Assembly (NCBI RefSeq): GCF_002310495.1
Contig: NZ_CP023344.1
Location: 2,683,501-2,747,500 of the forward strand
Direction: 5' to 3'
Source of the DNA: Nibricoccus aquaticus
Lineage (GTDB): Bacteria > Verrucomicrobiota > Verrucomicrobiia > Opitutales > Opitutaceae
Length of the DNA stretch: 64,000 bases
The position numbers and the translations under genes are program-made. Below the pieces are notes generated by a model. That model did not search any database. It saw only the letters and a list, made by a program, of their open reading frames with translations, and had not been told where the DNA came from. Of the stretch, positions 7,826-15,767 are shown piece after piece (position 1 is the first letter of the stretch; each line of letters starts with the position of its first letter).

Positions 7826-9322
7826 TTAGCTGCGGCCGGTGGCTTCGAGCATGATTTGGTGGGCGTCGGTTTGGGCGACGGGTCTGGCTTCGCCTAACAC
7901 GCCGCGGCACATGACGGCGATGCGGTCGCAGATGCCGAGGAGCTCGGGGAGGTAACTGCTGACGACGAGGACGGCTTTGCCGGCGCACGCGAGTTCGTCG
8001 ATCTGGCGGTAAATGGTGGCCTTGGCTCCGATGTCGATGCCGCGCGTGGGTTCGTCGAGGAGGAGGACATCGACGTCGTGGTGGAGGAGGCGGCCGATGG
8101 CGATTTTTTGCTGGTTGCCGCCGGAGAGCGCGCCGGCGGGCTGGTTGGGCGACTGGCACTTGATGCCGAGTTTTTCTATCCAACGGCGGGCGTCTTCGGC
8201 GAGGCGCGCGGGATTCACGAAGGTGTTGAGACGCGTGAGCGTCATGTTGTCGGCGATGGAAAGATCGAGGGCGAGGCCTTCGAGTTTCCGGTCTTCGCTG
8301 ACGAGGCCGATGCTTTGTTTCCAACGTTCGTCGGGGGTGGCGCGGCCGATGTAGGTGCCGACGCGGATTTCGCCGGAGCGGACTTTATCGAGGCCGAAGA
8401 CGAGACGGAGGAGTTCGGTGCGGCCGGCGCCGATGAGGCCGGCGATGCCGAGGACTTCGCCGGCGCGGAGTTCGAGCGAGGCGCTGGAAGGCTTCGAGGA
8501 GCCGGCGATGTTTTCGAGCGAGATGATGACGTCGCCGGTGGTGCGGAGCGTGCGCGGGTAGAGCTCGTGAACGTCGCGGCCTACCATCATGGCGACGATT
8601 TCGTTGTCGGTGATTTCGGAGACGCGGGCTTCGCCGACGCTGCGGCCGTCGCGGAGGACGGTGATGCGGTCGCAGACGGCGCGGACCTCTTCGAGGAAGT
8701 GGGAAATGTAGATGATCGCGAGGCCCTGCGCTTTCAGCTGACGGATGAGGGCGAAGAGGCGCTCGATGTCTTTTTGCGTGAGGGAGCTGGTGGGCTCATC
8801 GAGGACGAGTATCCGGGCTCCCACGACAACGGCGCGGCCGATTTCGATGAGCTGGCGTTCGGCGGGCGGGAGTTCGCTGACGGTCGTCTCGGTGGAGATG
8901 TGATCGAGGCCGACGGTGGTGAGGGCTTTGCGGGCGAGCGTGCGCGTTTCGCGCCAGTTCATGAAGCCGCCGCGGCCGGGTTCGATGCCGAGGACGATGT
9001 TTTCGGCGACGGAGAGATGCGGCGCGAGCGCGAGTTCTTGATAGATCATCGCGATGCCGGCTTCGCGGGAATCTAGGGGCGTGCGCGGGTGGAACGGTTT
9101 TCCGTCGAGCGTGAGTGTGCCGGCGTCGGGCGTGTGGACGCCGGAGAGCACTTTCATGAGCGTGCTTTTGCCGGCACCGTTTTCGCCGACGAGGGCGAGG
9201 ACTTCACCGGCGCGAGCGGTGAGGCTGACGCCGGCGAGTGCGCGCGTGGGGCCGAAGTTTTTTTCGACGCCTTCCATGCGGAGGAGGTCGGGGGTCGAAC
9301 TGGCGGCGGGGACGGACGGCAT
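7826..9322 (-). CDS. Sugar ABC transporter ATPase, duplicated (RbsA/MglA type)
   Basis: 498 residues with two nucleotide-binding halves, as in RbsA, MglA and XylG. The first half has Walker A GENGAGKST and Walker B ILVLDEPTSSL. The second has the degenerate P-loop GLIGAGRTE, signature SGGNQQKIAIGR and Walker B VLLLDEPTRGID. A degenerate second P-loop is normal for this family. It powers sugar import with the permease downstream and the binding protein upstream. The spacer before it holds a TAGGTCCTA-type repeat array. Confidence 0.95.
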   Translation of the reverse strand: MPSVPAASSTPDLLRMEGVEKNFGPTRALAGVSLTARAGEVLALVGENGAGKSTLMKVLSGVHTPDAGTLTLDGKPFHPRTPLDSREAGIAMIYQELALAPHLSVAENIVLGIEPGRGGFMNWRETRTLARKALTTVGLDHISTETTVSELPPAERQLIEIGRAVVVGARILVLDEPTSSLTQKDIERLFALIRQLKAQGLAIIYISHFLEEVRAVCDRITVLRDGRSVGEARVSEITDNEIVAMMVGRDVHELYPRTLRTTGDVIISLENIAGSSKPSSASLELRAGEVLGIAGLIGAGRTELLRLVFGLDKVRSGEIRVGTYIGRATPDERWKQSIGLVSEDRKLEGLALDLSIADNMTLTRLNTFVNPARLAEDARRWIEKLGIKCQSPNQPAGALSGGNQQKIAIGRLLHHDVDVLLLDEPTRGIDIGAKATIYRQIDELACAGKAVLVVSSYLPELLGICDRIAVMCRGVLGEARPVAQTDAHQIMLEATGRS

Positions 9323-9360
9323 GTGTGGACGCTGGTAGGCGCGCGGATTTTTTTAAGAAA

Positions 9361-9398
9361 TAGGTCCTATAGGTCTTATGGGACGTGTAGGACTTATG
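9361..9398. repeat. TAGGTCCTA/CTTATGGG tandem repeat, copy 1
   Basis: Roughly 9 bp units (taggtcctat aggtcttatg gg) forming a degenerate tandem array in the spacer between the binding-protein and ATPase genes. Other copies: 10453-10490, 19615-19643, 20529-20567. Confidence 0.75.
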
Positions 9399-9424
9399 TC
9401 GGAGTCGGAGGGCGGAGGTGTTTT

Positions 9425-10372
9425 TTATTCGCCGCCGAGGATGGCTTTGACGGCGGGGGAATCGAGGTTGGCTTTGGTGACGAGTTCGCAGCCGGTGTCG
9501 ACGCGGGCTTCGAATTTTTCGCCGCGGATGACGGCGACGGCGGTCTTCACAGAGAGGTAGCCCATCTTGAAGGGATTCTGGGCGACGATGGCGTCGATCT
9601 GGTCGCGCTTGAGAGCGGCGACGAGTTGGGAGGAGGTGTCGAAACCGACGAATTTTTTCTTACCGGCGAGGCCGTTCTGGCGGAGGGCGAGGAGCATGCC
9701 CTGAGTGGAAGGATCGTTGGGGCAGAAGATGCCGTCGGCCTCACGGATCTTGTCGATCATGTTCATGGCGGCGTCTTGCGCGGTGGAGATGCTGGGGCCG
9801 GCGTAGCGGTTGCTCATGATGACTTCGATGCCGGGGTGTTTCTTCATGACGCTGAGGAAACCTTCTTCGCGCTCGTTGGTGCTGGCGGAGCCTTCGATGT
9901 AGCGGAGGAGGACGACCTTGCCTTTGCCGTTGAGGAGGCGGGCGAGTTCTTCGCCGCCGATTTCACCGCCGCGGCGGTTGTCGGTCGCGACGAAGGAGGA
10001 GAACTCTTTGCCGGCTTCGCCGTTGAGGGCGGAGTCCATGATGATGACGGGGATTTTGGCGTCGGTCGCGCTGCGGACGGGGCCGACGAGGGCGGTGGCG
10101 TCGAGCGGGGCGAGGACGATGCCGGAGACTTTGGAGCCGACGAATTGCTGGACGACGGCGATCTGCTGGGCGCGGTCGTTTTCGAGGATGGGGCCGCGCC
10201 AGTTGATCTTCACGCCGGTTTCCTCGGCGGCTTTGCGCGCGCCGGCTTCGACGGTTTTCCAGAAGGGATGCGTGGTGCCTTTGGGGATGACGGCGAGGGT
10301 GATGTCCTGGGCGAAGGCGGCGGTGGAAAGGGTGAGCGAGAGAGTGAGGAGGGAGAGCAGGGATTTTTTCAT
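9425..10372 (-). CDS. Sugar ABC transporter substrate-binding protein
   Basis: 315 residues. A signal peptide (MKKSLLSLLTLSLTLSTAAFA) precedes a type-1 periplasmic binding protein of the ribose/galactose cluster. It captures the sugar and delivers it to the 6850/7826 importer. Typical family stretches are GTTHPFWKTVEAGARKAAEE near the N-terminus, GIVLAPLDATALV, and FVGFDTSSQLVAAL in the C-terminal lobe. The leader cctcccc directly precedes the ATG. Gene order on the minus strand is dehydrogenase, binding protein, ATPase, permease. Confidence 0.93.
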   Translation of the reverse strand: MKKSLLSLLTLSLTLSTAAFAQDITLAVIPKGTTHPFWKTVEAGARKAAEETGVKINWRGPILENDRAQQIAVVQQFVGSKVSGIVLAPLDATALVGPVRSATDAKIPVIIMDSALNGEAGKEFSSFVATDNRRGGEIGGEELARLLNGKGKVVLLRYIEGSASTNEREEGFLSVMKKHPGIEVIMSNRYAGPSISTAQDAAMNMIDKIREADGIFCPNDPSTQGMLLALRQNGLAGKKKFVGFDTSSQLVAALKRDQIDAIVAQNPFKMGYLSVKTAVAVIRGEKFEARVDTGCELVTKANLDSPAVKAILGGE

Positions 10373-10376
10373 GGGG

Positions 10377-10413
10377 AGGATTTGATGTGGAACTCAGGAA
10401 AGCTGGAAAAGGA
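10377..10413. repeat. TGGAA-type degenerate repeat, copy 2
   Basis: Sequence gatgtggaactcagg aaagctggaaaagg, closely similar to 12742-12778 and more distantly to 6588-6622. Lies directly upstream of the binding-protein start. Confidence 0.5.
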
Positions 10414-10452
10414 AGTCGGAGAAAATGCTGCGGGAGTCGGAAGGAAGGGGAA

Positions 10453-10490
10453 TAGGTCCTATGGGACGTATGGGTCTTATAGGACCTAGG
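10453..10490. repeat. TAGGTCCTA/CTTATGGG tandem repeat, copy 2
   Basis: Degenerate array beginning taggtcctatgggacgta and ending cttataggacctagg, in the spacer between the zinc dehydrogenase and the binding-protein gene. Its two ends form an inverted pair. Confidence 0.75.
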
Positions 10491-10504
10491 GAAGACGAAG
10501 TTGT

Positions 10505-11521
10505 TTAGACTTCGATCATGGCTTTTAAGACGGCGGGGTTGCCGGAGATGTCGCGCGGGAAGATTTCGGGGACGTCGGCGAGTTTGAGGCGGTGGGTGAT
10601 CCACGGTTGCGTATTCACTTTTCCCGCTTCGACGAGGGCGATGATGTCGCGGAAGGTGGCGGGGAGGGCGTTGCGGCTGCCCATGACGGTGAGTTCGCGG
10701 CGGTGGAAGTTCGGGTCGTTGAAGGTGACGTCGCCTTGGAAGAGTCCGACGAAAACGATGCGGCCGCCGTGCGCGGGGAGGTCGAAGGTGCCCATCATCG
10801 ATTTCGGATTTCCGGTGGCGTCGATGACGCAGGTGGGGAGATCGCCGCCGCCGATTTTTTTGAGTTCGTCGATCGCGGACGGGCCGGCGGTGACGGTGTG
10901 TTTCACGCCGAGTTGATCGCGGCAGAAGGCGAGGCGGGATTCGGCGACGTCCATCACGATGAGCGTGGCACCGGTGACGAGGACGAACTGGATGACGCTG
11001 AGGCCGATGGGGCCGGCGCCGATGACGAGGACGACGTCGTCCTTCTTGATGTCGGCGCGCTCCACGGCGTGGGCGCCGATGGCGAGGGTTTCGACGAGGG
11101 CGAGCTGGTCGTAATTGAGTTTCTCGGACTTGTGGAGTTTGCGCGCGGGGATGGCGACGAGGGGGCGCATGCCGCCGTCGATGTGGACGCCCATGACTTT
11201 GAGGTCGGTGCAGCAGTTGGGTTTGCCGCGGCGGCAGGCGATGCAGCGGCCGCAGTTGATGTAGGGCTCGACGGAGCAGCGGTCGCCGGCTTTGAGGCCG
11301 TGCGGGTCGGATCCGGGGTTGATGACCTCGACGCCGAGTTCATGGCCGAGGACGCGCGGGTAGTTGAAGAAGGGTTGTTTGCCGGCGAAGGCGTGGAGGT
11401 CGGTGCCGCAGACGCCGATGCGGTGGACGCGGACGAGGGCTTCGCCGGGGGCGAGCGTGGGTTCGGGGGCGTCGTGGGTGGCGGCGAACTGGCCGGGGTT
11501 TTGGAGGGAAATCTGGAGCAT
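10505..11521 (-). CDS. Zinc-dependent L-galactonate-type 5-dehydrogenase
   Basis: 338 residues, medium-chain zinc dehydrogenase. Catalytic zinc ligands sit in GVCGTDLHA and LGHE. The structural zinc cysteines lie in INCGRCIACRRGKPNCC, and VIGAGPIGLS is the NAD-binding Rossmann motif. Two stretches, QPFFNYPRVLGHE and FVGLFQGDVTFNDPNFH followed by MGSRN, recall E. coli YjjN/LgoD, which oxidises L-galactonate to D-tagaturonate. Set beside an L-galactose-dehydrogenase-like gene and a lactonase, that activity fits. Another sugar-acid or polyol substrate remains possible. The start follows a repeat-filled spacer. Confidence 0.8.
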   Translation of the reverse strand: MLQISLQNPGQFAATHDAPEPTLAPGEALVRVHRIGVCGTDLHAFAGKQPFFNYPRVLGHELGVEVINPGSDPHGLKAGDRCSVEPYINCGRCIACRRGKPNCCTDLKVMGVHIDGGMRPLVAIPARKLHKSEKLNYDQLALVETLAIGAHAVERADIKKDDVVLVIGAGPIGLSVIQFVLVTGATLIVMDVAESRLAFCRDQLGVKHTVTAGPSAIDELKKIGGGDLPTCVIDATGNPKSMMGTFDLPAHGGRIVFVGLFQGDVTFNDPNFHRRELTVMGSRNALPATFRDIIALVEAGKVNTQPWITHRLKLADVPEIFPRDISGNPAVLKAMIEV

Positions 11522-11531
11522 GGATTTTTTT

Positions 11532-11564
11532 AACCGCGAATGGACGCTAATGAACGCGAATGGC
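11532..11564. repeat. GCGAATG/GCTAATG tandem repeat
   Basis: About 11 bp periodic units (accgcgaatgg acgctaatga acgcgaatgg) directly upstream of the zinc dehydrogenase start. Confidence 0.6.
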
Positions 11565-11592
11565 GGAGACGGAGATGAAGACGGAATTTTTT

Positions 11593-11673
11593 AACCACTT
11601 ATGCGCACTGAAGGACACTGATGCCGGAAGCAGAGACTTTCTGTTATTAGTGGCTCTCAGTGCTCATCAGTGG
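11593..11673. repeat. CACTGATG-type degenerate repeats
   Basis: Two stretches, 11593-11623 and 11646-11673, built from CACTGA, CACTGATG, CAGTG and ATCAGTGG units in both orientations, so the ends can pair. They fill the spacer between the L-galactose-dehydrogenase-like gene and the zinc dehydrogenase. Confidence 0.55.
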
Positions 11674-11681
11674 TGGAGAAG

Positions 11682-12635
11682 TCAGCCGATGAGGGCGTCG
11701 CGGTTTTCGGGGCGGCCGCGGGTGAAGTTGTGGTTTTTGATGGGGCGGAGGATGTCGAGGACGCGGCCCATGAGTTCGAAGTCGATGGGCTCTTCGAGGT
11801 AGGCGACGTTTTTGCGGATGTTCTCGGGGCTGGCGGTGCCGACGAGGGTGGTCGCGATCTGCGGGTGTTGCGTGGCGAACTGGATGGCGAGCTTGGCGAT
11901 GTCGGCGCCGACGGCTTTGCAATAATCGGCGGCGCGGCGGGCGGTCTCGAGCATGAGCTTGGGCGCGGGATGCCAGGCGGGGACGCCGCGATCGGAGAGC
12001 AGGCCCATGCCGGTCGGGGAGGCGTTGATGATGCCGACGCCTTTGCCGCGAAGATAAGGAATGAGCGAATCGAGGGCCGTATCGTTGAGCTCGTAGCGGC
12101 AGAAGGAGAGGATCGTATCGACGATGCCAGGACCGGTGCGGTCGAGGATGCTGGTGAAGACTTTGAGCGGGAGGCCGGTGATGCCGATGTGGCCGATGCG
12201 GCCTTCTTCACGGAGCTTCACGAGAGCGGGGAGGGTTTCGTTTACGATCTGGTTGAGGTCGGCGAACTCGATGTCGTGGCACTGGAGCAGGTCGATGTAG
12301 TCGACGCCCAGGCGGGCGCAGCTTTCGTCGAGGCTGGTGAGGATGCGCGCGGGGGAGAAGTCGAAGACGCCGTGGTCGTACTGGCCGATCTTCGTGGCGA
12401 GGTAGTAGCGGTCGCGTTTGATCTCGCGGAGGGCTTTGCCGAGGACGGTCTCGGACTTGGTGGCGCCGTAGTAGGGCGACGTATCGATGAAATTGATGCC
12501 GAGATCGACGGCGGTGTGGACGGTGCGGATGCCTTCGCTGTCGTCGGTGGCGCGGAAGACGCCGCCGAGCGGGGACGAGCCGTAGCTGAGGACGGACACT
12601 TGAAGACCGGTCTGGCCGAGGGGGCGGTATTGCAT
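11682..12635 (-). CDS. L-galactose/L-fucose 1-dehydrogenase (aldo/keto reductase)
   Basis: 317 residues from the ATG at 12635; longer in-frame starts run into the promoter region. The aldo/keto reductase catalytic set is visible: Asp and Tyr in FIDTSPYYG, Lys in LATKIGQY, His in LQCHDIEF. Several stretches closely follow plant L-galactose dehydrogenase as I remember it: SYGSSPLGGVF, CHDIEFADLNQIVNETLPAL, GITGLPL and GMGLLSDRGVPAWHPA. The family oxidises L-galactose or L-fucose (D-threo-aldoses) to the 1,4/1,5-lactone with NAD(P). It leads the minus-strand sugar operon. Confidence 0.83.
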   Translation of the reverse strand: MQYRPLGQTGLQVSVLSYGSSPLGGVFRATDDSEGIRTVHTAVDLGINFIDTSPYYGATKSETVLGKALREIKRDRYYLATKIGQYDHGVFDFSPARILTSLDESCARLGVDYIDLLQCHDIEFADLNQIVNETLPALVKLREEGRIGHIGITGLPLKVFTSILDRTGPGIVDTILSFCRYELNDTALDSLIPYLRGKGVGIINASPTGMGLLSDRGVPAWHPAPKLMLETARRAADYCKAVGADIAKLAIQFATQHPQIATTLVGTASPENIRKNVAYLEEPIDFELMGRVLDILRPIKNHNFTRGRPENRDALIG

Positions 12636-12702
12636 GGCGGGGAAAGTTGAGAAGATAGGCCGAAAATTGGCGGCTGTGAATGCCTGCTTTTGGGCAAAGC
12701 CT

Positions 12703-12715
12703 GTCAATCATTGAC
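12703..12715. promoter_or_regulatory. Palindrome GTCAATCATTGAC, candidate operator
   Basis: Perfect 6 bp inverted repeat around one base, 68 bp upstream of the minus-strand operon start (12635) and in the divergent gap to the esterase gene at 12935. A second small inverted repeat (GCTTT...AAAGC, about 12687-12701) adjoins it. Good position for a sugar-responsive regulator. Confidence 0.5.
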
Positions 12716-12741
12716 CCGAGCGGGGTGGGTGCGGTGGAGGA

Positions 12742-12778
12742 GAATTTAATCTGGAACTCTGGAAGGCTGGAAAAGGCA
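12742..12778. repeat. TGGAA-type degenerate repeat, copy 3
   Basis: aatttaatctggaactctgg aaggctggaaaagg, near copy of 10377-10413, in the divergent intergenic region. Confidence 0.5.
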
Positions 12779-12934
12779 GTGGACTGACGTTTGAAGACCG
12801 TGGATCGGACTGCGGGCGGAGCGTGGACAACGATGCGCGCGAAGGCGGAGTTGTCCCGTCCGGAGGAACAAGGGTTGCGTCGGGGTTTTGCAGCTCTGTG
12901 ATCGGCGTGAGTTCGACCGATCTTTTCTTATCCC

Positions 12935-14623
12935 ATGATGACCTTGATGACTGGCTTGGTTTTTTTTCGTGCAAAGCGCCGTGTGTGCGCGGCGGTTTTA
13001 TTTTTCGCGGCTGCGGTCGCGTTGAGCATGGGGGCGGAAGATGCGTCGAAGAAGCTGCGCATCGTGCTCGTGGGTGATTCGACAGTGACGGATCACGCGG
13101 GGTGGGGCGGCGGGTTTAAGCGTTATCTGGCCGAGGGTGTGGAGTGCGTGAACACGGCGCAGGGTGGGCGGAGCTCGAAGAGTTTTATCGACGAAGGGCG
13201 GCTCACCAAGGCGGTGGAGGCGAAGGGGGATTTTTATTTGATTCAGTTCGGTCACAACGATCAGCCGGGGAAAGGGCCGGCGCGGGAGACCGATCCGGCG
13301 TCGACTTATCCGGAGTATATGGCGCGGTATATCGATGCGGTGCGGGCGATCGGGGCGCAGCCGATTCTCGTGACGTCACTGGTGCGGCGGACTTTCGATC
13401 CGGCGAATCCGGGGAAGATCGTGACGACGCTGACGCCGTATGTGGAGGCGGTGAAAAAACTCGGCGCGGAAAAGGGCGTGCCGGTGATCGAGCTTCATGC
13501 GAGCAGTCTGGCGCTGTGCGAGAAGCTCGGGCCGGTGGAGACGGCAAAGTTTGATCAGGTGAAGGATGGGAAAGCGGATACGACGCATCTGGAGGAGAAG
13601 GGATCGTTCGTTTTTGCAGGGTTGGTGGTGGCGGAGTTGAGGGAGAAAGTGCCGGGGCTGGCGCAGGCGTTTCGCGGGGAGGTGGGAATGAGTGTGGCAG
13701 CTGTTTCGGCGAAGCCGGATGCGATCGTGTCGGCGGATAATTCGGGGACGCATGTGACGGTGAGTGCGGCGGTGGCTTCGGCGCCGGAAGGCGGGACGAA
13801 GCCGTTTGTGATTTTGATCAAGCCGGGCGTGTACCGGGAGCACGTGCATGTGCCGAAGGAGAAGCCGTTCATCACGCTGCGGGGAGAACCGGGCGAAGCG
13901 GCGGCGACGGTGATCACGCGCGGGGTGAATCTGAAGTCGGTGGATGACAAGGGGCACAAGGTGCAGACGCGCGAGAGTGCGACGGTGCTGGTGCAGGGCG
14001 CGGATTTCACGGCGGAGGGCGTGACGTTTGAAAACACGACGACGCGTGAGGAAAAAGTGCAGGCGCTGGCGATCTACGTGGAGGCGGATCGGGCGGTATT
14101 TCGCGGGTGCCGGTTCCTGGGCTGGCAGGATACGGTGCGCGTGGAGAAGGGGCGGCAGTATTTTGAAAACTGTTACGTGAACGGGCATGTGGATTTTATC
14201 TACGGCGGCGGGTTCTCGGTGTTTAATCGCTGCGAGATTCATTGCCGGGCGGATGGGTACATCACGGCGGCGTCCACGGATGAGAAGGCTCCGTGGGGTT
14301 ATGTGTTTCTTGACTGCCGGGTGACGGCGGGGCCGGAGGTGGAGCGCGGGGTTTATCTGGGGCGGCCGTGGAGGCCGTTTGCGGCGACGGCATTTGTGCG
14401 CTGCGAGTTGCCGGCGCAAATCCGGGCGGAAGGCTGGCACAACTGGGGCAAGGTGGAGAACGAAGCGACGGCGCGTTATCGTGAGTACAAGAACACGGGG
14501 CCGGGCGCGAAGGCGGACGGGCGGGTGAGCTGGGCGCGTGAGCTGACGGAGGCGGAGGCGCAGGCGTTCACGGTTGAGAAATTATTGAGCGGCAGCGACG
14601 GCTGGAGTCCGGTCAGGCCATGA
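12935..14623 (+). CDS. Fused rhamnogalacturonan acetylesterase and pectin methylesterase
   Basis: 562 residues with a signal peptide (about 1-33). Residues 41-235 are an SGNH/GDSL esterase of the CE12 type: Ser49 in GDST, Asn108 in GHND, and Asp215/His218 in DTTHL. Residues about 257-550 form a CE8 right-handed parallel beta-helix: Gln376, acid Asp399 in GWQDT, nucleophile Asp420 in GHVDFIYG, Arg477 in GRPW. One exported polypeptide can thus remove acetyl groups from rhamnogalacturonan and methyl esters from homogalacturonan. It overlaps the next esterase gene by four bases. It starts divergently from the L-galactose-type operon. Confidence 0.93.
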   Translation: MMTLMTGLVFFRAKRRVCAAVLFFAAAVALSMGAEDASKKLRIVLVGDSTVTDHAGWGGGFKRYLAEGVECVNTAQGGRSSKSFIDEGRLTKAVEAKGDFYLIQFGHNDQPGKGPARETDPASTYPEYMARYIDAVRAIGAQPILVTSLVRRTFDPANPGKIVTTLTPYVEAVKKLGAEKGVPVIELHASSLALCEKLGPVETAKFDQVKDGKADTTHLEEKGSFVFAGLVVAELREKVPGLAQAFRGEVGMSVAAVSAKPDAIVSADNSGTHVTVSAAVASAPEGGTKPFVILIKPGVYREHVHVPKEKPFITLRGEPGEAAATVITRGVNLKSVDDKGHKVQTRESATVLVQGADFTAEGVTFENTTTREEKVQALAIYVEADRAVFRGCRFLGWQDTVRVEKGRQYFENCYVNGHVDFIYGGGFSVFNRCEIHCRADGYITAASTDEKAPWGYVFLDCRVTAGPEVERGVYLGRPWRPFAATAFVRCELPAQIRAEGWHNWGKVENEATARYREYKNTGPGAKADGRVSWARELTEAEAQAFTVEKLLSGSDGWSPVRP

Positions 14624-15543
14624 GTGTGCGTGCGTGTTTGAGGATGCTCATCGGGTGGGTCGCGGCGGGTGCGTGCGCCGCGCTGAGCGCGGAAGAGCCG
14701 CGGGTAATCACGCTCTGGCCGGAAGGGGTGCCAGGGCTGCGGGCGGACGCGGCTCCGGAGCAGGTCGTGAACAACCGGATCGTGGCGGTGCATTATCCGA
14801 CGTTGACGGTCTATGCGCCGGAGGCGGGGAAGGGAAATGGGACGGCGGTGATTTTTTGTCCGGGCGGCGGGTATGTGCGACTGGCGATCAGGGAGGGAGG
14901 AGGGTACGAGACGAAGCGGCTGGTGAGCGAAGGCGTGACGGTTTTCATGTTGAAGTACCGGATGGTCGAATACGGACATCCGGCGCCGTTGCAGGATGTG
15001 TTGCGAGCGGTTCGGCTGGTGCGGTCGCGGGCGGCGGAGCTGGGCGTGAAGCCGGATCGGATCGGGTTGCTTGGGCAGTCGGCGGGCGGGCATCTGGCGG
15101 GGTGCGCGGGGTTGTTATGGGATACTGAGGAGGGGAAGACAGGCGCGGAGCTGGATAATGTGAGTGCGCGACCGGACTTCGTGGCGCTGGTTTATCCGGT
15201 GATCACGCTGGCGGAGGCGTACACGCACAAGGGCTCGCGCGAGGCGTTGTTGGGGAAGGAGCCGGCGGTGGAGCTGGTGGAAAAACTATCGCTGGAGAAA
15301 CACGCGCGGAAAGATGCGCCGCCGTTTTTCATCGCTGCGACGATGGCCGACAAGTCGGTACCGGTGCAGAACTCGCTGCGTTTTTATGAGGCGCTGCTGG
15401 CGGTGAAAGTACCGGCGGAGATGCACGTTTATGCGCAGGGTTCGCACGGGAACAGTCTCGATCCGCAGTATGGACCTACGGCGTTGTGGCCGGAGCGGTT
15501 GAGCGAGTGGATGCGATTTAACGGGTGGGGAGCGGCGCGCTGA
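14620..15543 (+). CDS. Exported alpha/beta-hydrolase (carbohydrate esterase)
   Basis: 307 residues; signal peptide MSVRACLRMLIGWVAAGAC with a possible lipobox cysteine. An alpha/beta-hydrolase of the acetyl-xylan-esterase/BD-FAE type: oxyanion motif CPGGGY, nucleophile Ser in GQSAGG, Asp in MADKSVP, His in GSHG. It probably removes acetyl or feruloyl groups from plant wall glycans. ATGA overlap with the fused esterase gene implies translational coupling. Two heptamer repeat arrays follow the stop. Confidence 0.88.
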   Translation: MSVRACLRMLIGWVAAGACAALSAEEPRVITLWPEGVPGLRADAAPEQVVNNRIVAVHYPTLTVYAPEAGKGNGTAVIFCPGGGYVRLAIREGGGYETKRLVSEGVTVFMLKYRMVEYGHPAPLQDVLRAVRLVRSRAAELGVKPDRIGLLGQSAGGHLAGCAGLLWDTEEGKTGAELDNVSARPDFVALVYPVITLAEAYTHKGSREALLGKEPAVELVEKLSLEKHARKDAPPFFIAATMADKSVPVQNSLRFYEALLAVKVPAEMHVYAQGSHGNSLDPQYGPTALWPERLSEWMRFNGWGAAR

Positions 15544-15551
15544 GCGCGCCG

Positions 15552-15640
15552 CAATGACCAATGACCAATGACCAATGACCAATGACCAATGACCAATGAC
15601 CAATGACCAATGACCAATGACCAATGACCAATGACCAATG
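15552..15640. repeat. Heptamer tandem array CAATGAC (TTGGTCA on the minus strand)
   Basis: Twelve perfect, uninterrupted copies of CAATGAC plus CAATG, starting 8 bp after the esterase stop. The minus-strand register TTGGTCA equals, from memory, the STRR2 heptamer described in the cyanobacterium Calothrix. Seven-base units shift frame, so it is unlikely to be coding. Confidence 0.97.
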
Positions 15641-15703
15641 GCCAGAAGCCAGAAGCCAGAAGCCAGAAGCCAGAAGCCAGAAGCCAGAAGCCAGAAGCCA
15701 GAA
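15641..15703. repeat. Heptamer tandem array GCCAGAA
   Basis: Nine perfect copies of GCCAGAA, joined without a gap to the CAATGAC array. Same period but a different unit, so two heptamer families abut. Confidence 0.97.
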
Positions 15704-15767
15704 AGGCTGGCGCGGCTAGCATGAAAGCGGGAGGTGTCCAACTCGCGGGTTGATAACCCGCGCTCCG

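Noticed and set aside
15552-15703. CRISPR array or repetitive protein
   Set aside because: Units are seven bases with no spacers, so not CRISPR. The open frame on the minus strand results from 7 bp units cycling through all frames without meeting a stop; its repeats mirror the DNA unit and it runs into the neighbouring gene.
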